Notes: generated by a model from the sequence alone, not told the origin. A DNA stretch of 64,000 nucleotides from Asparagopsis taxiformis (GCA_030407315.1 JALQPE010000911.1:1-64000), one strand, 5' to 3'; numbered from the stretch's first letter, positions 1 to 11,700 are shown. Translations and numbers: made by a program.

Positions 1-1679
1 CCGCCAAAAGTACCTGTCCACCACCGTTGGATCCTCAGCAACCGGCGATGCAGCTGCCTGGAATGCTGCCGCCCTCATTCCGCCCGAACCGTCTCCACCG
101 TCGTACTTTCCATATAGTACTTCATCCGGCTTGCCAGACGCAATTGCGCTGGGGAGAACGGCGGCCACATTCTCATCGACGATACTGTCGGGAATGGGAT
201 TCTCCTGGGCGTCGTCGACTGGAGAACCGGCTCCCGAGAGCGACCTCGGGAAGCCGACTTGGATTTCTTTGACGACGACTTTGATGAAGTCTCACCGAGC
301 CTTCTCTTTTTGGTAGAAGGCTCGGGCGTCGCAGAAGCGGCTTCCAAGTTACGCTTCCCGAGGATGGAGTTTTCACCCGCATCCTCGGGGGCGCTCTCCA
401 GCTCGACGACCTCCACAGCACCACCCGCCGTTCCACCACGACCGGAAACGACTCGCTTGCAGGCGGGTACTCCTTCTGGGCATCACTTTCCTCCCAGAAG
501 TTTCCACTCCGGGCGGTGCAGAATCACTGACTTCATGACATCTTCGTCAGGATCTGCACCGCCCTTCGCACTGCTGCCCTCGACCACATTCTCGGGAGTA
601 GGGCCCTCCCCGTGCGAAATCCTCGCAACCGTCTTCTGTCCAACCCCACCGGATGGTGAAGGGACGAAGCTGTCATCGCTGGAGCTTCCCGAACTGCTAG
701 CAGATGCAGAACGGGAAGCTTCGACAGCGGGGGCCGGAGCAGCAGGGTGCTGCTCGGCAGCCGGAGTCGCAGGCTCAGGCTGCGAAGCCGGTGAGACCTG
801 CTCCTGCGCGGCTTGGACAGGACGGTTGGGGGTACCAGTCCCGGCGTGGGAAACTGGACCAGAGCGTTCGCTGCCATCCTGGGGACCACGCGCAGTCGGC
901 TTGACCGGGTCACCGCAGGGGAGGATGCCGACACGGCAGGGGTAGAGACAGGAACAGGGGCAACCTCGGAATCGCTGGAAGATTCCAGTTGAGGTGGTGG
1001 GGGCAAAGGAATGGAGGATGAAGGGATGGGCAAGGAATTGGAAGAGGAAGGGATGGGGGCATCATCACCACATGTGGCTGGGAGCGCAGCATGTGGGATG
1101 TCTGGGTACATCGCGTGAAAGCGTTTCCGCATTTGCATGTCGCGGTACCCAGTGACGCGCAGGAGCATTTTCCTGGCGTCCTTCCCGAAGACAGACTTCT
1201 TACGGGGAAAAATATTTTCGACTGTAACCATCGGGGGGGCCTTCCTTGGGACGGAAGTCTGCCCAGCACCCCTTCTTGGGGACCATCTGAGCAAGAACTT
1301 CGACAACGCGCGAGCGAATGTCGAAGCTCTTGCTCGGGTCACCCACGCTGGGAATTGAGCCATCCAGCATCCGCAACACATCCGACACGTTCCAGTACTC
1401 GGCCACCTCCTTCACGTACCCGAAGATTTCCAACAAACCAGCAATCCATTCCTGCCCAATGGTACCAACCGAGTACGGTTTCAGCCCGGCCGACCGACGG
1501 CTACAAGTGTAGCGCGCCGTCATCTCCAGGATGAAACACTTCTGTACATCCGGAGCACTCCTGAACGACCCATTGAACAACAAGTTCACCGTACACCCAG
1601 CCAGATCCTGTCGAAGAAAATTGAACGAACTCCGGCCTGTTCGGGATGCTCGACCAGTATTTGAAAGCAGGGCTTTCAA
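1..1679 (-). pseudogene. Linker and start of 2OG-Fe(II) dioxygenase, module copy 1 (frameshifted, runs off window)
   Basis: This continues the ParB-like gene at 1501-2769 but changes frame at least three times (ORFs ending near 1200, 533 and 75). The first piece carries a helical segment shared with copies 2 and 3 (F-V/I-LEMTA, then GQEWIAGLLEIFGYV). Next come a segment with VFGKDARKMLLRVTGY, a proline/serine-rich linker and a basic Lys/Ser-rich stretch resembling a nuclear localisation signal. Near 120 the conserved start of the dioxygenase region appears (MKYYMESTTVETVRAE). The iron-binding core lies beyond base 1. No single open frame survives, so the copy is probably dead unless assembly errors explain the shifts. 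Alignment with copies 2 and 3 suggests one long ancestral protein. Confidence 0.6.
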
Positions 1680-2769
1680 TGGTCTTGAACCCTCGCGCGA
1701 TCGAGACGTAGCGCATGAGCTGTCTCGGACGAATCCAGCTCAGCGCTTTCCGTTCTTTTATGTATTGAACGGTCGGCTCGATCTTCTTCTTTCCCAGGCG
1801 GTGGATATTGATGAACTCCATCACAGAGCACACATTGTCAGCAACTGTTACCTCGCTGACATTGTGGGTGTGGAAGTTCATCAGCCGTGAAAGCGGGAGT
1901 ACTTCTTCGGAGCAGAAGACATCCCGGCCAAGCCGAGTCGGTGGGAGGAGAAAGTCGACTGGAATAGTTCCAAAGCGACGGTAGATGTCAGACTTGACAA
2001 ACTCCTCCCACTCTGGACTGTCCTTCGCAGGAGCAGGTCCAGCCGACTCGAGAATGGCCTTCAACGCGGTCACTCGGTGAGATCCATCGACATATTGCAG
2101 TCGTACTTTTGCATTGGAATCAATCACCTCGCAGACGGACACGCGTGAAGCAATCACGGAAAATCCCTGAGTGAGAAACGTTTTCTTCAACTCATCAACG
2201 CGATGCGGCCTGACCACCCTGGACACGACTGCCGGAGGAGAAACATCCAGAGGGGAAATGAAGACTGGAATGTTTCGGCAGCTCTCCGGACTTATGTCGT
2301 AGTCCACATCCACCGGGATGGGCACTGTGCCAGGGTAGGCCAGCCTGGTGCTGCGGAGAGGCTTGTTCGGTACGATGTCACGAGCGTTGTGATCATCGAC
2401 CTTCTCCGCATCCTCTGCCAAGTCGCTGCCGGACGCGATGATCATGTCCGGAGCAGGCGAGCTAGGCAGAGGAGCACCAGATCCCTCGACGGCTGGCGCC
2501 GCTTCGGCAGATTGAGCCGGAAGCGGAGTTGCGGGAACGCCAGCGTCGATTGTCGGGACAACCGCGGGATCGGAAGCGGAAGGGGGGGAGGGGACGGGCT
2601 TAGGTGCTGGGCTGAGCTGGGTCAGCGCTGCAGCAGCTTCGCAAACGTCCATGGGGACAGGGGGGCCAGAGAAGAGAGAAGGAGAGGGAGAAGGAGTGGG
2701 AGAATCGTTGTCACGGCGGCTGGCAGAGCGCACCTGGCGGTCGAAAGCGTTGGGGGATTGTTGAGCCAT
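1501..2769 (-). CDS. ParB/sulfiredoxin-like domain protein, module copy 1 (N-terminal part)
   Basis: Open frame of about 422 codons from the ATG at 2769. The first ~130 residues are low-complexity (Pro/Ala/Ser). A ParB/Srx-like domain follows: a VSRVVRPHRVDELKKTF helix, a strand-rich stretch, then the signature YVDGSHRVTAL. The DGxHR..A pattern is typical of the ParB N-terminal/sulfiredoxin/DndB-type superfamily, whose members bind nucleotide or DNA or act as nucleases. A helical region follows (ADNVCSVMEFINIHRL and RQLMRYVSIARGF), placed where bacterial ParB proteins have their helix-turn-helix. The frame leaves the conserved alignment near 1680, probably through a frameshift, and the family continues in the next ORF. 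Compared with copy 2 at 5965-7407, the order and key motifs are the same but the sequence is well diverged. Function in a eukaryotic transposon is unknown; ParB membership is by motif only. Confidence 0.6.
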   Translation of the reverse strand: MAQQSPNAFDRQVRSASRRDNDSPTPSPSPSLFSGPPVPMDVCEAAAALTQLSPAPKPVPSPPSASDPAVVPTIDAGVPATPLPAQSAEAAPAVEGSGAPLPSSPAPDMIIASGSDLAEDAEKVDDHNARDIVPNKPLRSTRLAYPGTVPIPVDVDYDISPESCRNIPVFISPLDVSPPAVVSRVVRPHRVDELKKTFLTQGFSVIASRVSVCEVIDSNAKVRLQYVDGSHRVTALKAILESAGPAPAKDSPEWEEFVKSDIYRRFGTIPVDFLLPPTRLGRDVFCSEEVLPLSRLMNFHTHNVSEVTVADNVCSVMEFINIHRLGKKKIEPTVQYIKERKALSWIRPRQLMRYVSIARGFKTIESPAFKYWSSIPNRPEFVQFSSTGSGWVYGELVVQWVVQECSGCTEVFHPGDDGALHL

Positions 2770-2972
2770 TGCTTTGGTGAAGATTGACAAACGAAGAGTG
2801 AAAGATTGAGAAAGAGAGAAGAAGATCTGAACGACAAGCTGTTTGCTGCGTAAGCTGAGTAAGATAGGCGAAACTTAGAGAACTGACATATTCCTATTAG
2901 TATACACCCTGGTAATGATATTCAGCGGTTGACCAATCCGAACCTTCCACATCACTTTTCGTTGTACGACAA

Positions 2973-3296
2973 TTACAGCTCAGGCAGTTTACCAAGGATC
3001 CTTACAGCAAAGCCATCGTTACGATGACTTTGCTGTAAGGAAACGTTTCATTACAGGCCAGGAATTTTTTTACCGGGTAAAGAAATCATGGCCACTGTAA
3101 TGTTTTGTTTCCTGACAGCAAAGTCATCGTTACGATGACTTTGCTGTAAGAAAACGTTTTCATTACAGCGGCCAGGAATTTTTTTACCGGGTAAAGAAAT
3201 CATGGCCACTGTAATGAAACCTTTCCTTACAGCAAAGTCATCGTAACGATGACTTGCTGTAAGCATCCCTGGTAAACTGCTCCATCTGTAAGCCGT
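2973..3296. repeat. Palindrome array 1
   Basis: Three copies of the 37-bp hairpin TTACAGCAAAGTCATCGT + one base + reverse complement, at 3002-3038, 3113-3149 and 3227-3262, each with a small defect. Between them are the shorter palindrome TTTTTACCgGGTAAA and the inverted pair CATTACAG/CTGTAATG. The whole array is bounded by an outer inverted pair (CAGGCAGTTTACCA on the left, TGGTAAACTGC on the right). It lies about 200 bp upstream of the ParB-like gene start at 2769. Confidence 0.9.
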
Positions 3297-3830
3297 TGGT
3301 CTCAACCCTCGCTCTCATTTCTGTTGTCCTCCTTCATCATCTCCACCTACCTTCCCCCTACACACCACGTCTCTAATGTCACTCTGCCCACCCTTTGGTG
3401 CATGAAATATTTTCTTACCACTGCCATAGTCTACACATACTGCTGCCTTCATACTTCTGCATGCCTACCCTTCAATCTTTCTTCCATCTTTCTCTACCGT
3501 GCTAGGCTTAGACCATGCTCTGTGCACATCTGACTTACTTAATATCATTGTATAGTTAGAAACTAGAATAATAATTACATCACTAGAGTACACTGCAAAT
3601 GTTAGTAACTATGGTTGGTGTGGTACACAACACCCTACCTCCTTCATGAGTAAACTTTGCGCACAGAACCGTTCAATACCAGGTAGTGCAGCCAGCGCAA
3701 ACCAGGCTTGCACGACGCAGAGTGCTCCCCAGAGCCGTCAACAGCGTCCAAACCATCGTTGTACGATGTTCCCGGCTCCACACTTCCCTTCTCACCCTTC
3801 CCAGGGTGGGAGACGGACGAAACTCCCAAC
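3297..3830. other. Non-coding spacer, dispersed repeat
   Basis: No convincing coding frame. The left half (3300-3500) is clearly related to 40940-41140, and the right half (3690-3830) to the sequence before palindrome array 6, so it is the flanking part of a dispersed repeat that carries the palindrome arrays. Confidence 0.6.
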
Positions 3831-4070
3831 CGCTTACAGCCGAAGCCGTTTACCCGGGATGCTTACAGCAAAGTCATCGTTACGATGACTTTGCTGTAAG
3901 GAAAGGTTTGATTACAGTGGTGAGAAAATTTTACCGGGTAAAAAATCAGCAAGAATTTTTTACCCGGTAAAAAATTGTGGCCGCTGTAATGATTTGATTT
4001 CTTACAGCAAAGTCATCGTAACGATGACTTTGCTGTCAGCACCCCAGCGAAACTGCATCATCTGTAAGCC
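3831..4070. repeat. Palindrome array 2
   Basis: Two 37-bp hairpins at 3863-3899 (central T) and 4002-4038 (central A), with two TTTTTACCsGGTAAAAA-type palindromes between them. Outer inverted pair CGCTTACAGC.GAAGC.GTTTACC / GAAACTGC..CATCTGTAAGCC. It lies downstream of the dioxygenase copy 2 stop codon at 4289. Confidence 0.9.
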
Positions 4071-4288
4071 TTCCTCACCTCAATGTTGCAACCAAAGACG
4101 ACTGCGATATTACCTTGTTCTATTCTAGTAGTGCCCACCATAGTTTCCTCCCCTTCTCATATTAAATTGAGTATTGTATATCTCCGACCCGTCTACATAC
4201 GCAAACGTCATGTACTAGCCTAACTTTCATCGTTTACTTGAAGGCGGCCTTGATGCCTGCCATAGAATGCTATTAAGAACTAATTTCA

Positions 4289-5961
4289 TCAGATATCTAA
4301 ACGCTCCCAGTAGTTGACATTGAAGGGAGGCTGTAGCAACTTCTCCCTGGAAGTTCGCAGTGATAGATGGGACCGGATAGGATGCTGGTACCTCACCGAA
4401 GAACGACCCTCCGCGAATCCCATTCCTCCGTGATACACGTCCGTTCGGCATACAAGCAGGGAATACGGTGGGATGCGCACGTTCGTCACTGGCACGCGGT
4501 ACTTGTCTTTCGCTGGATGACTTAGGCACACATGGCTGAACTTGGCGATACGAATGATGAACCCATCCGCACCAGCAGCCATCATGAAATATGATGGCGA
4601 GTTGAGAGGACCAGTTCCAGTTCCCTCACGGACGGGAACATCGGTATGCATAAGTTGCTCCTGACTACCTTCTGCGGTCAAAATCAGACGAAGACCCGTT
4701 TCTGGAAAGACCACCGCTTCTTCTCTTCCAAACCCGAGCTTCAGGTTCTCCGCACAAATCGCCTTACCTAGCTCCAGAATCAGCTTGTTCCTGTACTGCC
4801 GCGCGCTTTCTTGCTCAAGGTCATCGCAGATGCTTTCCGGTCCGTCTTGAATACACCAGTGCTGTCTTTCGGTCGAAGTGGTTTCCACGGGTTCTTCTGA
4901 CTTGCACTTGAGCCACTTGTAGTACCTTGGAATGTGCTGGCCATCTGTGTGAATAACTCGTGCGTAGCTGCTCCCACTGTAGTAGAAGAGAAAATGTCTT
5001 GCAACACCACGTAACCAAGCTCGTCGATCATTCTTCTCTGGTAGCTGAAGTATTGTTGGCTTTCACAAGAACCGAGGGGACATACCAAAGTAGAGTAGCC
5101 TGCAGCTGCTTCCATTATCTCCGTCCGGATTGTATCAATGTCTTCTTCTGTGATATAATACTTCATTCTCGAGTTGGAAGGAACGCATAAAGGCAGCTTC
5201 TCAGGTATCTCCTCTGCGAATGTGCGGTCTGGAAGGGAGTTTTCTTGCTCGTCAGTGAAGAGTGGTGCTTCTTCTCCAGTCGTTCGTTTCCTTGCATTGA
5301 CTCTACTCTTCTTTTCCCGGGGAGGCCCAATCTCAATGTTGTCATCCGGCGTATTGGGCTCAGAAAAATTCGCGCTAGTATCTTCCCTTCTTCGCTTCTT
5401 ATCCAACCTGGACTCGTTTTCATCGCCGCTTCCACCAGAACTCCTGCTTCTTCCCGAATTCTCCTTGTCCACTTCGGCCGGGCTAGTGCTGTAGTTTCTG
5501 GTGTCCTGATTCGAAGTTTCAATATCACAGAGCGGTTCTGCGCATCTCCAGCTTGTTGTCCAGGCGTGTCTATGTCCATGCGACCACTATTGTCCAAGTT
5601 GATATCCAGACTTTGCGTATCGCCGCTTTGTTTCCTTCCCTGAGGAAGATCTTCTCTGACAATCCTTCCCGGCGAATTATCCCTGGCACGACTTTCCCGC
5701 TCTGCCCTTGAAGCTGAAAGACGTTCCTGTTCTTTTTGGAGAACAGCAAGACGTTCTGCTTCCTCTTCTCAGCTGCTGCAAGACGCGTGGCAGGACGTTC
5801 CTGTCCTCCCTCTTTTGCTGCGGCAGGACGGTCTTCTGCTTCTTTCGGGGTGCTCAGAGGTGCCTCTTCTATTGCTTTCGTCGCGACAGCAGGAATCACT
5901 TCTTCAGCCACCACATTTGGAGTAATTTCCTGTTCTTCCTCCACAACAGCAGAAACTTCCT
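4289..5961 (-). pseudogene. Linker plus 2-oxoglutarate/Fe(II) dioxygenase domain, module copy 2 (frameshifted)
   Basis: Downstream continuation of the ParB-like gene at 5965-7407. From upstream to downstream: an acidic Ala/Glu-rich linker (to about 5600), a basic stretch (DKKRRRED, PREKKSRVNARKR), the conserved MKYY segment (ATG at 5166), the DELGYVVLQDIFSS helix-strand typical of dioxygenase N-termini, then the catalytic half. The double-stranded beta-helix core shows HTD (HxD iron ligands) in QLMHTDVP, the distal iron His in DVYHGGMGF, and candidate 2-oxoglutarate-binding Arg residues in SSVRYQHPIRSH. Frames change near 5960, 5600-5470 and 4880, so the copy is probably inactive or contains introns I cannot define. 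Family rules (H-x-D...H...R) support a dioxygenase; the substrate (nucleic acid or protein) is not shown by the sequence. Confidence 0.7.
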
Positions 5962-5964
5962 GCT

Positions 5965-7407
5965 CTACTTGGGCTTCGGCAGATACTCCTTCTTCTGCTT
6001 GAACAGGACCAGAGTTTCCACCGTTTCCTTCTCTGTAGAATTATTTCCCTGTTCTGCGGCAGTAGGTGCTTCTTCCTCTTCTGCTTTGGCGCCAGCAACA
6101 AGTGCTTTTTCTATTTCTCCGGGGGTCATGCGATTCCGTTCCCTCTCCTCCTCCGCTTTCGTCTCCTGCATTGCCTTTGTCCCGGTAGCATATTCCAGTT
6201 TGTCGTAAAAACTGTTTGTAAACATCCCGTTCTTGGTTCTCAGACTGCTACTGTCTACCACGTCGTCATGAAAGTCGACAAGGACGAATACAATGCGCTC
6301 TCCAATGCGATGATCATTATCCCCGACCTCCTTCGCGTTTTCTGCTGCCAAATCCGTTCGCACGAATTCCTCCATCGTTGCAGAGTTCAACCACTTGCGG
6401 ACGACCTCTGCCATATCATAGATGGCCAACAGAGCCAGTAGCCAAGTGCGCATCGTGAACGGACTTCCGCTTCCGATATTTCTGACAAGTCCTCTCTTCC
6501 TCCTCATCCTTGTCCACGACGCTGTCATCTCGAGCACAAACCACTGGAACCACTCCTTATCGCGCGTCCCGCGTCCGTCCGTGCCATTGCGGAATATTGC
6601 GTTATTGACAAGATCGAGCACGCACCCGTACATATCGGCAGAGTCAATTCGAGAAAAGTCCGGATCTCTTCCCTCGGTTCTTGCATCCTCGATTTCTCTG
6701 TTCCTATCCAAAGCATTGTAAACGCTAGGGATAGAGCTCCAGTACACGAAAGCAACGCTGTCTGTGCGATTGAACCCCTTCGCAATGTTGATGTACTGCC
6801 TATACGAGTTCTCCGAACGGTTCCTGTCGGACGGCAGAATATAGCTCACTTCTTTCAGAATAGGAATAAGCCGGACAACAGGAAGATCCATCTGGTTGGA
6901 AAACCTGAGAAACTCTATGACCGCACAGACATTGTCGGCAATGCTCACAGAAGCGACATCGTGAGTTTGTATATTGGCTTCGAGAGACAGTTTCAGAACC
7001 TCCAGCGCATCGAAAATTAGACGCCCGTTCGGCGCAATCAACTGTTGTACCCAAACCAATTCCAAGGAATCCCTGTTCTTTCCTGAGTACTTCTCCAGGC
7101 ATAGTTGCAGAGCAGCTATGCGATGAGAGCCATCGATGCAGTAAAACTCGTCTCCTTCGTTATCTTCCATTTTGCAGACTGTAATCATAGTTCCAGTGGT
7201 AGAGAAACCTCTATCCATGAAAATGCTGGCCAGTTCGTTTACACGACCCGGTCGCACCAAACGGGAGGTCACTGTCGGAAATTTCACTTTGCGAGGATCA
7301 ACTTGCACTTTAGAAGAGCTGTACTGAGCAATAGTGATGCTTTTCTCTTCAGCAGAAGGAGAATTGCTCTTCTCCGCTGTAGTATTCATGATACTATTGT
7401 CTCCCAT
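5965..7407 (-). CDS. ParB/sulfiredoxin-like domain protein, module copy 2
   Basis: Open frame of 480 codons from the ATG at 7407. Residues ~35-110 form the ParB/Srx-like domain: SRLVRPGRVNELASIFMDRG, then CIDGSHRIAAL. Residues ~150-250 are helical (SIADNVCAVIEFLRF, SYRQYINIAKGF) and correspond to the same region of copy 1. Residues ~260-400 contain the conserved FVLEMTASWTRMRR segment. The C-terminus is an Ala/Glu-rich tail ending at a TAG (5962-5964). The next frame continues the same acidic composition without a gap, so the stop looks like a one-base frameshift inside a longer ParB-dioxygenase protein. Palindrome arrays lie on both sides of the module (3831-4070 and 8215-8595). The domain assignment rests on the DGSHR motif and its context. 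A dedicated profile search could instead place it nearer to DndB/DGQHR proteins. Confidence 0.65.
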   Translation of the reverse strand: MGDNSIMNTTAEKSNSPSAEEKSITIAQYSSSKVQVDPRKVKFPTVTSRLVRPGRVNELASIFMDRGFSTTGTMITVCKMEDNEGDEFYCIDGSHRIAALQLCLEKYSGKNRDSLELVWVQQLIAPNGRLIFDALEVLKLSLEANIQTHDVASVSIADNVCAVIEFLRFSNQMDLPVVRLIPILKEVSYILPSDRNRSENSYRQYINIAKGFNRTDSVAFVYWSSIPSVYNALDRNREIEDARTEGRDPDFSRIDSADMYGCVLDLVNNAIFRNGTDGRGTRDKEWFQWFVLEMTASWTRMRRKRGLVRNIGSGSPFTMRTWLLALLAIYDMAEVVRKWLNSATMEEFVRTDLAAENAKEVGDNDHRIGERIVFVLVDFHDDVVDSSSLRTKNGMFTNSFYDKLEYATGTKAMQETKAEEERERNRMTPGEIEKALVAGAKAEEEEAPTAAEQGNNSTEKETVETLVLFKQKKEYLPKPK

Positions 7408-8214
7408 TGTAATCCCTGCAATCTCAGTTCGTTCAATCGGTTCTCTGTTCAAATGTTGTGTAGACGATGAAATCCACAATTGTGGTACCTCCGAGTGCGC
7501 TTCCCGTCTCTCAGCTTCCTCTCATATACTGTCCGGACAAGACATCCCCTACCTACCTTCAGTCCTGATGAACCTTACGCTGCACCCGCTCAGCACCTCT
7601 GACTCTACCTGATCCTGATACCTCCACAAAGCGTTTAGCCCTTTCCATCAATCTACACCTAATAGTATGTACCTCTAGCGCATATAATGCAATCGAACCC
7701 GTTTACCTCACCACGTCAATTATCATTCATATTCCAACAACCTATTTCATCCACACTCTCCACCTCGCTTCTTCTTCCGTACCATTGATTCCTATCAATC
7801 GATTCTACGTGAGTTTTATACATTTACTACGATCCACCTCTCCTACAAGTCTGAAAAATTCATTTCTACACTAACTTTTGCTACTCACAAATAAACGGTT
7901 CCCGTGCAGGCCACTGCTTGAATTTCTTCCTATTGGCGTACTCGGCTGCAAAGGATTCATAGACTATTTAAACGGTGATCATATAAATGGTTTTCAATGT
8001 GCTCCAATGGACAATACACCAAAGAACATCAATATGAATTCATTTCAACTACCTATTCACTACTGCGATTCAGTTTTCTTGCATACCAAATCTCATTGCC
8101 TTCCTACCCTAGTCGATTCAAAATGCTTCCTCCTCGTCAGTTGATCAATATTCCTTACAACGAGCAGGTCCTCTGGACATCCTAAAGTTGGTTACTTAAC
8201 CTTAACTATCGATG
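7408..8214. other. Upstream region of module copy 2, no gene seen
   Basis: AT-richer, stop-rich sequence with no coding frame I can support. It should hold the promoter and 5' leader of the ParB-like gene that starts at 7407, but I cannot assign a TATA box or splice sites with confidence. Confidence 0.4.
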
Positions 8215-8595
8215 AATTTGCTGTAATGAAACTTTTCTTACAGCACCACGATTTCTTTACGGGTAAAAAATTGTGGCCGCTGTAATGAAACGTTTTCTTA
8301 CAGCAAAGTCATCGTTACGATGACTTTGCTGTAAGAAAAGAAACATTACAGCGGCCACAATTTTTTTACCCGGTAAAAATTCTTGCTGATTTTTTACCCG
8401 GTAAAAAATTCTTCGGCCACTGCAAGGAAACGGTTCCTTACAGCAAAGTCATCGTTACGATGACTTTGCTGTAAGAAAGCAAATCATTACAGCTGCCACG
8501 ATTTTTTACCCGGTAAAAAATTCTTGGCCACTGTAATGGAAACGTTTTCTTACAGCAAAGTCATCGTAACGATGACTTTGCTGTAAGCATACCTC
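8215..8595. repeat. Palindrome array 3
   Basis: Three 37-bp hairpins at 8298-8334, 8438-8474 and 8550-8586, separated by TTTTTACCCGGTAAAAA palindromes and CATTACAG/CTGTAATG inverted pairs. The right edge runs into GTAAGCATACC. It lies upstream of module copy 2 and just downstream of the transposase gene. Confidence 0.9.
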
Positions 8596-8705
8596 CCTCC
8601 ATCCTCTCAGATCCTCTCCCCACTACTTGCACCAATCCACCACGCCCTAGAGTGTACAATTCATATGTGATGCATCTGGTTATTCATTTTATTCTTCCCT
8701 AAAAA

Positions 8706-11700
8706 TCATGCAGCCCTCGGTGGAAATCCGTCTCGCCTACATAGTGCATATATCTCTCCACCCTCCAGCAGTCCGGGTCCGTGCCTTACCTCCCTCATGT
8801 TCTCATCATATTCGCATACACTCCCATTGCAATAGTGCATACCAAACACCTCAGTGACTCCCTCACTCATCTCCACAATTACTGTTCGTCGCCTCTCTTC
8901 GACCTTGAACACTCCTTCATCAGTTTTTTGCAAACCCAGGCAAACTCCATAAGCTGTACCTTGCTCATCTCTCGCACTCTCGTTCCTCAGGATAAAGAAC
9001 GCTAGAACAATAAAAAACCGCGGTTCATAATTAATTCTTCCCCGCATTATCTCTGATGTGAGACGAGACGCCGGGTACAGAATCGCTTGTGAAGTTGCAC
9101 CATCCTCACATTCCTCTGTTCAGGGCAAACAGCATGGATGATAGCTCCTGATTCTAGAGAGCCAGACCTCTGCACTGTTTTCCTTCCCCACTCTGTCGTA
9201 GTGCTTCTAGAAACTCTTCTCACCCATTCGGCATACTTTCCACACCCGCTTGTTCCGCTTCCGTACCTTTCGGTAAAGAACCGTTTGAAAACACCTACAG
9301 CACCCTCTGCCATATCACATTTTCCATTCATGTACTCCTTGACCTCGTCAATAGATATACCTCCATGCCCTCTCCACGTCACAATTTCACCATCCGCCGA
9401 CAATATCTTTCCTCGACGCTGGGAGAGAAGCTGGAGAACCGGTTCCTGGAAGCAGTTTTTCACTACCTCGTCTTCCACATCTATTTCTCTCCCTAGCTCC
9501 TGTGAAAGAACGTTGACCATTTGAGAGCATTCGGACGAGGACCAATGTTGTGGCTCCATGCCGATTTCGCGCAAAACAATGGCCACTCTCGTCTGCCAGT
9601 CATCCGCAAGAACTAATTCCAGCGCTGAAAGCTGTTCGCTTTGGTGATTGGACATTCTCACACCTTTCTTCAGCGGCTGATGCATCCGTTCGAATATAAG
9701 CTCCTGCACGTGCTTCACAGAGCCGTAGGCAGGAAGCGTATGAACACAAAACTCGACAAGACGATGAACATTAGGCTTGTCCAAATGTGCTCCTGCTCCC
9801 TTCACTTTCCGACAATACTCATTCAACGTCTCCACGTAGTCTACAGTTCTTCCCAGAATGTATTCATTCCTGCCACCTTCTCCGTCAGCCGTCTCTACTT
9901 CATGTGGGACCGTCTTTCCACCATACGGGCATGAAACTAATACACGAAACCAGCTTCTGAAACATCACTACTAGTTTGACGGCCCCATCAAATTTTTCAC
10001 GATGACCTTCCCCTTTCCCATCCATCATTCGAGCTGCGTTTTCGAATGCCATAGGTGCTATCAGCAGCACACTGAATATGTCACTCATGTTCATGGAAAG
10101 CAGATTGTTGGTTCCAAATAAACGGTTCTGCCTTCCCATCCTGAACTTCTTCAGAGCGCCCAGAATTTGCAATTCAGCTACCTCTCGAATTCGTGGGCTG
10201 GCAGCTGAAATACAAGCGTTCAGTACATCTTGTGCCAGTCCAGACAATAGATGGTCAGGTGCTATCACTGCGGAACGGTACGGGTCAAAAATTGCTGGGA
10301 CAACTGAAACTCCGTTTTCCGTCTTCGGTACTTCTTCCTGCACTGCTTCCAAGGAAGTGCTCAGGACATGAAATGGTAAATCTTCCCCTTCTTCTGCAGC
10401 CAGTCCGAGAGTGCGAAGCTGGGTTTCTGTGGCATCCTTACGTGTCGATGCATTCCGATACTTGCTCCTGGCATGCGTCGATGTTTGCCCGTTCACTACC
10501 GAAGTGTATGCATTCTTCGTGCCACCAGTACTGCTCAGGTCATATTTGCGGAAACTGCAGATGTGGCACGGAGAGTTTGATGTGTGTCCAAGAACATCCA
10601 GGGTATGTGAAACTGCAGGATAGTCTCCAATGCTCCCCACTGGGTCTAGAAATACCACAACATCTTCTCCCTCTGCATTTTTCGTTGGGAAACCCTCTGT
10701 GCTTCCTCGCACTATATCTTGAACGATATATCGCAATACACAATTTGTGGACACTCCCGGAGGTGGCAAACCAATCACTCGAACCGCTTGGTAGCTTCCC
10801 CTTTTCCGAGGTGGTAGATTGAGAGGTAACATATAGCATCCACCAAAACTTCCCTTCCTGCTTGTGAATGGTTCAAAGTCATCCGTGTAAAGGAGAAATC
10901 GGTAAACAAAGTAGTTTCGACCATCCTCCAGCTTTCCCCAACATGGTGCATCTTCTCGCGGAGACGCTGGGTGCCATTGCGACCTGTGGTCTCCGAAACC
11001 ATCCGAGAACACCCCTGAAACACGAATTTCTTCATAGTTGGGGCTTCCTAGTCCATCGGGCGGGTTTCTGGCTTCAGCAAAGCTCGCGCCCGGTGAAAAG
11101 CAAAGTAACATGGTGGATGCTTCTCCGACCTGCTCTTTCAAATACCTGTTCACCAATACGACGTGTGGAACAATATCACCCTCTTCCATTCCAATTGGTA
11201 ATAGAACGGTTATCACGTCCCCAGCTCGTGTTCCTTTTCCCTTGGCTCCTGCTCCGATTACACATTGCGATATCGCTCGCAGAGCATGCTGCCTCTCCCA
11301 TTCCAATAGATGTGACATTCGCGGCTGCAGATATTTTTCGACATGCACATCATGCTCACCGTCGTGTCGAGCCTCATAGGTAACTATGGTCCTAGCATGA
11401 AGTTCCCACAACGACGTAACCGCCACTCTTCTCCTCTTCGGTTTCCCACCATCTCTGTCATTCTTCCTAAACCCTTTTGCTCTTTCGATGACGGCAACCT
11501 GACGAGCTCCTGGATGACATCGGATTCGAATTGCTGTTCCATCAGGTACATAAATGTGCTTCAAACCCTTTTTCCCATCGCTGTCAATGGGAACAACTGC
11601 TGTGCGAACGAATGGGTCGCTCAAAACACCCTCCTGCACTTTGCAATGAACGAATCTTCAATGCTGCACTCTGCGGTTGATTTTTCTCCTTCCGAGCTTC

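Noticed and set aside
2203..2787. Plus-strand ORF opposite the ParB-like gene
   Set aside because: Antisense shadow of 1501-2769, Arg/Gly-rich and without motifs.
5245..5643. Plus-strand ORFs opposite dioxygenase copy 2
   Set aside because: Antisense shadows of the charged linker region.
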